Source of the DNA: Eretmocerus hayati
Lineage: Eukaryota > Arthropoda > Insecta > Hymenoptera > Aphelinidae
Assembly (NCBI GenBank): GCA_029851415.1
Contig: CM056742.1
Location: 188,399,344 to 188,463,343 of the forward strand
DNA: 64,000 nt
Reading direction: 5' to 3'
Positions 57,701 through 64,000 of this stretch are shown here, piece after piece. The translations under genes were made by a program, and so were the position numbers. Every line of letters starts with the position of its first letter. The stretch's first letter is position 1. The notes beneath the pieces are model-generated. The model did not search any database and had not been told where the DNA came from. It worked only from the letters and a program-made list of their open reading frames with translations.

Positions 57701-58550
57701 TTTTGAAGGCTATAAAAAATTTATCCTTGGAGAGTATTATATTGGCTTATTTATTTCAGGCCAGGTCCGAACTGTCCTTGAATTTCATATTTATTCACCA
57801 AATTTCCCCCCCCCCCCCTCCCCCCAAGTATAGAGTCGGCTTTTCTTCATTGTCTTGGATTCTCTTGGAACTCTCAGGGGACAACTGATTACTGTCGAGC
57901 TCGAGTAATATCGCAATTCGAGAGAAATCGAAGCTTGTAGAGTTTTGTCCTTCGGAAATACGGGCATAATTGCCCACCATCACGGAAGACAATTGCTCTA
58001 CAGTGGCATATTCCAGGTATTCCAATATAAGCCGTTTGACAGAAGCAGCTCGTCTCGCCTCATGAATCGCTCGACTCGGGGGAGCGAGAAGACGTCGCGT
58101 GGTTCCATCATCATCATTACCATCATCATTGTGTCGGAAAGTTATGTCGGGGGCTGCTGATGCCACAGCGTTGGCCCCCCACAAGTTTTAATGCTGGCGT
58201 ATAAAATTTCCGCGGCGGTGGCAGCGCCATTATTCTCTCTCGCGCCATATTCCACTTTCCGCGTTTACGATTCAATTTTTCAGTCGCGAATGGAATAACG
58301 ACACGGTGGTCGCGGTTTTGCGGAACGGCTTGATTCATTTCAGGTGATTTAGGGTGACTTTGATCGGTGCCATCGTCCCCAATATACATTGTATGGTCGG
58401 CATAATGTGAGCATAGACGCTTATAGGCACATCAAACAGATCCACTTTGCTAGACTGGTCGCGTGGGCGTTATTCTCTATGAGATTCCTTCTACGGTTAT
58501 ATAATAGGCATACATGTTGAGTACTGCAAACGGTCTGGTCTGTTTTTTAG
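51750..58550. other. Long stretch without a supported gene
   Basis: CpG-rich patches at 52020-52690, 54980-55260, 55900-56400 and 57990-58370 carry long frames on both strands (188 codons plus and 165 codons minus at 52074-52677), with no domains. The 20-mer CGTATAGGTTATGTACGACT is repeated exactly at 56126-56145 and 56303-56322. Also present are a CG microsatellite (about 56330-56341) and a C run at 57806-57824. A minus frame at 53620-53901 with ISEEELLQIATNHA looks protein-like but is unsupported. Confidence 0.35.
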
Positions 58551-58956
58551 ACTATCCAGTTTTCGAGGTGGGACTTACACTCACGAAATCGTCGACCTCG
58601 CAGAGAAGAAAATCCATGGGATATCACGAAAATCTCACGGGGCACAAAATGATGGACTTAGGTATCTGGATGAGTGTCTGAATCAAGAAAACAATGTCTA
58701 CTTCTTTGAAAGAAATAGGGGAACAATAGGCGCCAGCAATTGCGACGATGCAGCTGACTTAGCCAACTTGTGTAGTATTGACCCCTCAATGAATGATGAT
58801 CTGGCGGAAACATCACTTTGCACTCTCATAAGAGCTCTTTGCCAACATTGAACCTATTGCAAAGAGTGGTATGAGATGAGGACCTTGCCGTCATCTATTG
58901 GCTACATCAGGAAGACGAATCTGTTGATAATAACCGAACGTCTGGTCCATTGTTAA
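58551..58956 (+). pseudogene. Terminal exon-like ORF with an internal TGA, unrecognised
   Basis: A strong acceptor (CTGTTTTTTAG) at 58540-58550 opens a frame with no ATG until late. It reads GGTYTHEIVDLAEKKIHG, then RYLDECLNQENNVYFFERNR, GASNCDDAADLANLCS and TLIRALCQH, and reaches TGA at 58849-58851 (99 codons). The same frame continues open with TYCKEWYEMRTLPSSIGY and KTNLLIITERLVHC to TAA at 58954-58956. Composition is protein-like throughout, more so than in any other orphan ORF in the second half of the window. A coding exon with a premature stop, hence a decayed gene or element fragment, is the best reading. Upstream exons were not found. I do not recognise the family. Confidence 0.5.
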
Positions 58957-59112
58957 CCCTTAGACTGCCGGCATTTTCCCAATCCCCAAAGCTTCGCGGG
59001 CACGGTTAATCATTACCGAGGGCCGTGATATTTTGATGTCAACAAATGAAGTTCAGTTAGTGCGCAACTGGGAGGACTTCTTACGATTTCGTGTCAATGT
59101 CACTCACATGCA

Positions 59113-59290
59113 TACAACTATAAGGTTTATCCGTTTCTGCCGCTGATGAGCGGTTCGAATCTCGACCGGCATCAATGTGATTTTTCATTCGTGCATTTTG
59201 ATGGCTGTTATGGTTCGACACCCATCTAAAACTGTAGGTCCTGCTCAATAACTTCAAAAAGAAGTCGAAAATGTGCAAATGGAGTAAAAT
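59113..59290 (+). mobile_element. tRNA-derived SINE, copy B
   Basis: A decayed head with GCGGTTCGAATCTCGACCGG and GGCATCAATGTGA is followed by a tail with AAACTGTAGGTCCTGCTCAA and CGAAAATGTGCAAATGG. Both head end and tail align with copy A (14458-14275, opposite strand). Confidence 0.65.
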
Positions 59291-59379
59291 ACATAACCGA
59301 ATGAACTTATTCAGTATGCTGCAATGTTTGTACGTATCAATCCAAAGCGTAATAAGTAAACTGCGGACAATCTTTCCGA

Positions 59380-59545
59380 GAAAATCCAAGCAATTGGTTG
59401 GATGAGAAATTTAACCAGTTGATTAACCGAAAACTTCAACATTTTTCTTGAAATTGCAACCTATTCTTCCACACAGCTGATTAAATTTCCAACCACATGG
59501 TCAAAATTTTCATTGGGCCAGCTGATTGTTCAACCATTTGGTTGG
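59380..59545. repeat. Imperfect inverted repeat with AACCA/TGGTT motifs
   Basis: Phrases CAATTGGTTGGATGAG and CAACCATTTGGTTGGAGG flank internal CAGTTGATTAA/CAGCTGATT copies. It looks like a small decayed fold-back. No coding. Confidence 0.3.
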
Positions 59546-60299
59546 AGGTATTCGAAAAAATTGTTCACAGCGTACATGCTTGCGGAATTTGCGCAGGCCA
59601 GTATCCGCGTTGAAGTTTAGTCGCGCGTTGGCACCAAATCGTAATGAATCCAAACAATTTATTCTACTGTGATAGAATCTGATGTATTGAAATGTGTTTC
59701 TTGACTGTATTTATGGGCGATAATAGTTTTATCGTATATGATGTATTCTCTTATTATTTCGACGCATGAATCAAAAATGTATTCCACATTTGAATTTTTC
59801 AAACTCCTATAACCGATAAAGATATGATCGTATGTCGAGCCATTGATTTCCATCCATACCTAATCATGAAAGATTATTGCAGCAGTCGGGATTGATTGAA
59901 TCTTTCAGCATTTGTGGTCCGCAAGATGAATATTCAGTTAGACTTGAGAGATAATTTCCGGTTTTTGGGCTCCATCTGAGCCATTTTCGGGTGCCCGGAA
60001 CCCTTTGGGCATTGTCGACAATGCCCGATTCTCCAAAGCCATATTGATCAGTAGCGACAATATCCGGGCATTGCCCGTAACATATGTATGTACGAGTGTA
60101 TGATATGTTGCAATGAGTTCTCACGGTTGTGGCGTGGCTCATATATGAGCCAGGCCGGCAGGCAAAGGTCGGGTCCCACACCCAAGTTTTCGAAATCTTG
60201 CAAATTCTCATTCAGTTACGTCTGAATGAATCTCTGACTTTCTAGGATGTGATAGGCTGTCCAAATAACTTCCACATGCTATCATATCATCAAATAACA
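59546..60299. other. No gene recognised
   Basis: Frames at 59659-60211 (minus) have no domain. CAATGCCCG/CGGGCATTG motifs recur around 60009-60077 as short inverted repeats. Confidence 0.3.
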
Positions 60300-60780
60300 C
60301 CAAATACTAAAACTACTCCTTATGAGGGTTGGAGAATGTGAAAATTCATAATTAGAAAATTTTTGACTTTCTAGAAAATTTTTGGGATGGAATGGTTTTT
60401 GAAGTATCTAAATTGTAATCTATACTTGTTTTGGACACACCAATGAAATACAAACTACCCCTAATGAGAGGGTGAAATTTTCAAAATTTGTTACTATCGG
60501 TGGATTTTGCTTTTTTAGTGGTTTTTTTCCAGCAAGTAGACTCTAGAGCTTTCAAACTTACACTCGAAGAGTTTCCGAACATAATTGGGAGTAATCTAAA
60601 ATACGAAAACTATTTCAGGGAAGGAGGCGAAATACCCAAGATGAATTCTGGCTTTTCTGTTATTTTTGCTGTGTGCGGGTTAAGAGATGTCTGAATATTC
60701 TAGACGAGAATACGTTAGATCGACGAAAATCCTAAACCACCCCTAGCGGAAAGGGCGAGTGACCCAAAATTTTGCATTGA
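60300..60780. repeat. Degenerate tandem repeat with ACTACCCCTAATGAGAGG phrase
   Basis: Related phrases at about 60312 (ACTACTCCTTATGAGGGTTG), 60455 (ACTACCCCTAATGAGAGGGT) and 60735 (CCACCCCTAGCGGAAAGGGC) are each followed by T/A-rich text with AAAATTTT. Spacing is uneven (about 143 and 280 bp). An enclosed 68-codon plus frame has no domain. Confidence 0.4.
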
Positions 60781-60885
60781 ACAATTATTATCTGTTTATC
60801 AGATTAATTACCAAAAAAATTTCCCGGAAAAGCTGATATAAGTCTGATAGTGTGTTTTTGAATTCGAAGGGGTTTAACCCTACCG

Positions 60886-61502
60886 TTCCACGCACAGAAT
60901 TTTTCGATAAAAATTACGGGCACAGTTAGGGTAATCGTGGGACGTCCGACATTTCAGCCTACTTATTGTGGATGAGTGTGGAGAAAAATTACCTATATGT
61001 AAGGTAAATTTTATTTCAGGTCAAAAATTGTATCGGATTTGCTGAAAAAGTGCGGTGAATTTAGGTAAATTTTGCGGGCACTTGTAGGGTAATTTTTACC
61101 GTACCAGAAAGAAAGAGCTGGGTGCGCCTGCGCGCACCGCGAGCCCCGGAACTCGACATCTCACCTAACCTCACAAACATTTTAGTGTAGAAGTACATTA
61201 TTTGACTCGTTCTGATGAAGATGCCTGGATTTTGATCCGAGGTCGAAGCATACAAATTGATAAAACCATTTGAAACTTGCTGAATCATCTTCATTCTTAC
61301 TCCTGGTGATATTAATATTGATCAGAGCAACATCACTGCTAAATGGCATGACAGAAATCATCTCCTTGGTACAGGGAAAAATTACCCTACATGCCCGTAA
61401 AAATTGGCGCTCCTAGGTCGCACGTCCCACGATTGCCGGCATGTAGGGTAATTTTTCCTTAACTGGTCTGGTAATTTTTATCGAAAAATTCTGTGCGTGT
61501 AG
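60886..61502. mobile_element. 617-bp MITE, copy 2 (inverted)
   Basis: Same element as 8292-8909 in opposite orientation. Its right end in reverse complement begins CTACACGCACAGAATTTTTC and continues through the same TTACCCTACATGCCGGCAAT segment. Length is 617 against 618 bp. The left outer bases are altered (TTCCACGCACAG), and no target duplication is visible. Confidence 0.85.
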
Positions 61503-63085
61503 GGGGAGTCTTGATACATTGGTTGGTTCGAAAAAATTCCAGGTCGGCTCACGACTGTTCTAAAGCCATGTGACAACAGGAATCTCATCGAAAACTCAGT
61601 TACAATCATTAAACTGATTAATGAACCAAGTGGCTCATTTGTGCGCCAGGCCTTCAGTCTAAGGGTTAACACATCTACTATACAGACACATAAGATATGC
61701 ATGATATAAATCTCATACGTGATTGCAGATTGTCATAAAAGGTCTGATTAGTTGAGGGGGTTCTCGATGCGGACTATTTTCCAGCAAGCTTCGCATGATA
61801 CTTTTCACTTATAGAGGAGCCTGAGATAGAAAATGAGCCAAAGGTGAATCGTGGTAGTCAGGACTACATATATAATAGAACCAGTTTGGTAACGGACTAT
61901 TCCATTTACGATACAGTGGCGAAAGAATTTGCTTCAATGAGCGCATCGAGAAACAAACAACGCCGCAAGTTGAGTTCAGCGGTAACACGTTATTTTGTAG
62001 AGCAAAATCACCACAAGTGCCAGGCCCGGAGGCTTTTACCTAATGCGCGCTACACGATACTCAATAATTTGTCAGGCAAAAGCGATATTACACCGTATCG
62101 AAAGACAGCGTATTAACTTTGCATCGACAGTCCGCAAGCGAAAGCTCGATCAAGAGCTATAGAGTGTGCAACGGAAGTAATTAGTGATATTTAATCGGCA
62201 CTGGAACGAACACCTCCTTCGCGATATACGAGCCAGTCCTGCTATTTGCACGAGCAATCGATGAATGCGAGCAAGGAGCAAGGTATGCGATGGCCGTGAG
62301 CGCACAATTTTCTTTCAATTAAAGACCGACGAGAGTAAATTACCACCTAGATTACACTTAATCCAAACTTCTATCGTCGCCGAGCTGGTGCACGATCAAC
62401 GAGACTGGCTCATTGAAATTACCGGCCAGCTACATTTTATGTACACAATTAGTCCATAAATAAATTCCAACTCACAAGTCCTGCATTTTAACCAGTCTGA
62501 AAAGTATTCTGAGTCATGATATGAATCAAAATGAATCCCCTGATCAAGAGTGTAATTTCATTACATGTGCCGCGATGTGTTCACGCTACCAGTATTCCAA
62601 TAAGGTATCATATTTATCAGTATCTTTTTTTGGAGGTCCCTCTGCAGCCACCTGGCCTAGCACGGGCCGCTTTATCTCTGCGGAAACCAGCTTGCCCGGA
62701 TTGACCTACGGCCATGATTTGCAGTCATCCTCTCCAATGCCAATGAGGCCGACAATCCTTCATCTCACAAAGTGAGCCATCGGATTAGTTGTAACTTTAG
62801 CCTTCCCAGAAAGAGACTCATTGTGGCTTGCAAGACCATGGCTTATTTAAGACTCCAATTCCAATGCCAGTAAGGTCGGCATTCCCTGTACTGTATCATA
62901 CCGTACCTTGTCCATGCATTGAGAAAAGTTGCGTCTCACAGCGAGAAATCGAGGGAAATTCTTGCTCCTGTGTTTAGCCCCTAGCTGCTAATAGCGACCG
63001 AGACTTAGTTTTGATTTCTCACTGTGCGTCGTCGGGCCAGATTGAAAATTCCCCATTTTACCCACCCTCCCCTTGTCTCACATTC
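61503..63085. other. No gene recognised
   Basis: Frames of 60-90 codons at 61844-62116, 62265-62459 and 62521-62775 lack domains; CpG-rich patch at 61850-62420. The phrase CCAATGCCA(A/G)T(A/G)AGG occurs at about 62737 and 62861. Confidence 0.3.
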
Positions 63086-63240
63086 GCCCAAGGCTCGCTA
63101 TTCGAATCCTACATGGAATGGAAACGCCAAGGGCTTTTCTGAGGGATAATCTCGGGGGTCACCGAGCAGCCGTCACAGAGCAGCGGAATACGATGGAAAC
63201 ATTTCCCGTCGAAAACATATAAAAAAAATCTCCGAATGAT

Positions 63241-63320
63241 TTCGCCGGGAATTGAACGGCCGACCTTTCGAGCAGTGTTGATTCCGAAGCTAGCGCGCTA
63301 CCGACTGGGCCAACACTGCT
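63241..63320 (-). mobile_element. tRNA-like sequence, probable SINE head (second type)
   Basis: On the minus strand, AGCAGTGTTGGCCCAGTCGG gives a good D-arm/box-A look, followed by CGGCCGTTCAATTCCCGG as box B. The region between is too long and irregular for a standard anticodon arm, so a working tRNA is unlikely. A run of T after the box B (complement of TATAAAAAAAATC) could be a retroposon tail or Pol III terminator. Confidence 0.5.
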
Positions 63321-64000
63321 TTTGATATTAATAAGTATCCATCCAATTGAAAATTTGAAACGATTTTCATGGTTTGTAAGATGTTTGGATCCAAATATTC
63401 CTGGTGAGAACCATAAAAACTTTGATGATCCCATATTTCAAACGAGTAGTCAATTCATTTTTATGGTCCAAGTTGTACTCGAAAATTCGTCCATTAGCCC
63501 AAATTGTGAGAGAATCAGATAAAAATGGGAACAAAATGACCGCACAAATTTCCTAACCTATAATGTACGCACATTGTAATTTGTAATTCACATGCATTAT
63601 TCTTCGATTCTCTTTCGGTTTGAGCTAAATGACGACTCAGCGAATACAAGTTAGATAATCATGAGTATTTGACGTGTAGTCCAAATCGCAAAAATATCGG
63701 ACAAAAGTGCAAATTACTTTCAGACTGCACCGTAGTCACATCGCCTTGTACACATCATTTTTATCGACGTCCGATTTTTCATTCTTGAAGTTTTGGGTGA
63801 GTGATATTTTACATATCAGTCTTGTCTCGCAAAAAAACTGTTAGAGAATTAACAAGCCTGTGAAAAATACGCATTCATGGTCGTTGGTAACCCAAGGATT
63901 GGCGTTAATACTCGTTTCCGGCGCTGTGATCGACGTCGCGGAAAAATAAACTCAAGCCTCTGCACTTATCTCAAATTGTCCCAGTGCAACAAAGCAGGCC
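63321..64000. other. No gene recognised at the right edge
   Basis: AT-rich sequence with one 66-codon frame lacking a domain. Nothing repeated from elsewhere in the window was seen. Confidence 0.3.

Noticed and set aside
1..64000. CRISPR array, bacterial operon or prophage
   Set aside because: No regularly spaced identical short repeats with unique spacers, no ribosome-binding sites, and genes contain spliceosomal introns.

Overview
This is eukaryotic nuclear DNA, almost certainly from an arthropod and most probably an insect. Genes are split by short GT-AG introns (about 65-110 bp, plus one of 1.5 kb). The recognisable proteins belong to multicopy insect families (a SAM-domain protein and C2H2 zinc-finger proteins). 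The rest is dominated by insect-type repeats: fold-back elements, MITEs, tRNA-derived SINEs, LINE fragments and a Tigger/pogo remnant. AT-rich DNA alternates with short CpG-rich patches, which recalls Hymenoptera, but I cannot fix the order. There are no bacterial operons, no rRNA and no CRISPR array.

Layout. 1-5.4 kb (minus strand): two head-to-tail genes. A SAM-domain gene can be assembled from nine exons with matching phases (5376 to 1502, about 561 aa) and carries one single-base frameshift. Downstream of it, running off the left edge, is a C2H2 zinc-finger protein with a DEFDVNHPLGSHKG motif. 5.5-11.5 kb: a mobile-element cluster with a 1.6 kb fold-back, a 618-bp MITE, and a repeat array containing a near-perfect palindrome of about 990 bp. 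11.5-22 kb: no convincing gene; a SINE and two copies of a composite element carrying minisatellites. 22.4-29.1 kb: a zinc-finger exon pair and some exon-like segments (plus strand) among MITEs. 29-42 kb: mostly unique CpG-rich or AT-rich DNA, with a degenerate copy of the palindrome unit at 32.5 kb and a Tigger transposase C-terminus at 36.4-37.3 kb. 42.4-45.6 kb: LINE fragments, a fold-back element with an 11-bp direct repeat at its borders, and then an array of six hairpins that share the loop [A/T]GCTC on unrelated stems. 48.7 and 58.6 kb: isolated exon-like ORFs. 50-64 kb: SINE-like GC-rich repeats, the second 617-bp MITE copy (inverted), and unannotatable CpG-rich sequence.

How parts relate. 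The only clear functional unit is the 1-5.4 kb gene pair, which may be co-inherited as a cassette or may be part of an uncharacterised element. The most unusual non-coding signal is the AGCTC-loop hairpin array at 45.0-45.3 kb, followed by the giant palindrome at 10.1-11.1 kb. Most remaining ORFs of 60-190 codons lie in CpG-rich DNA open on both strands and are not treated as genes. All homology statements rest on recall of families; no database was searched.
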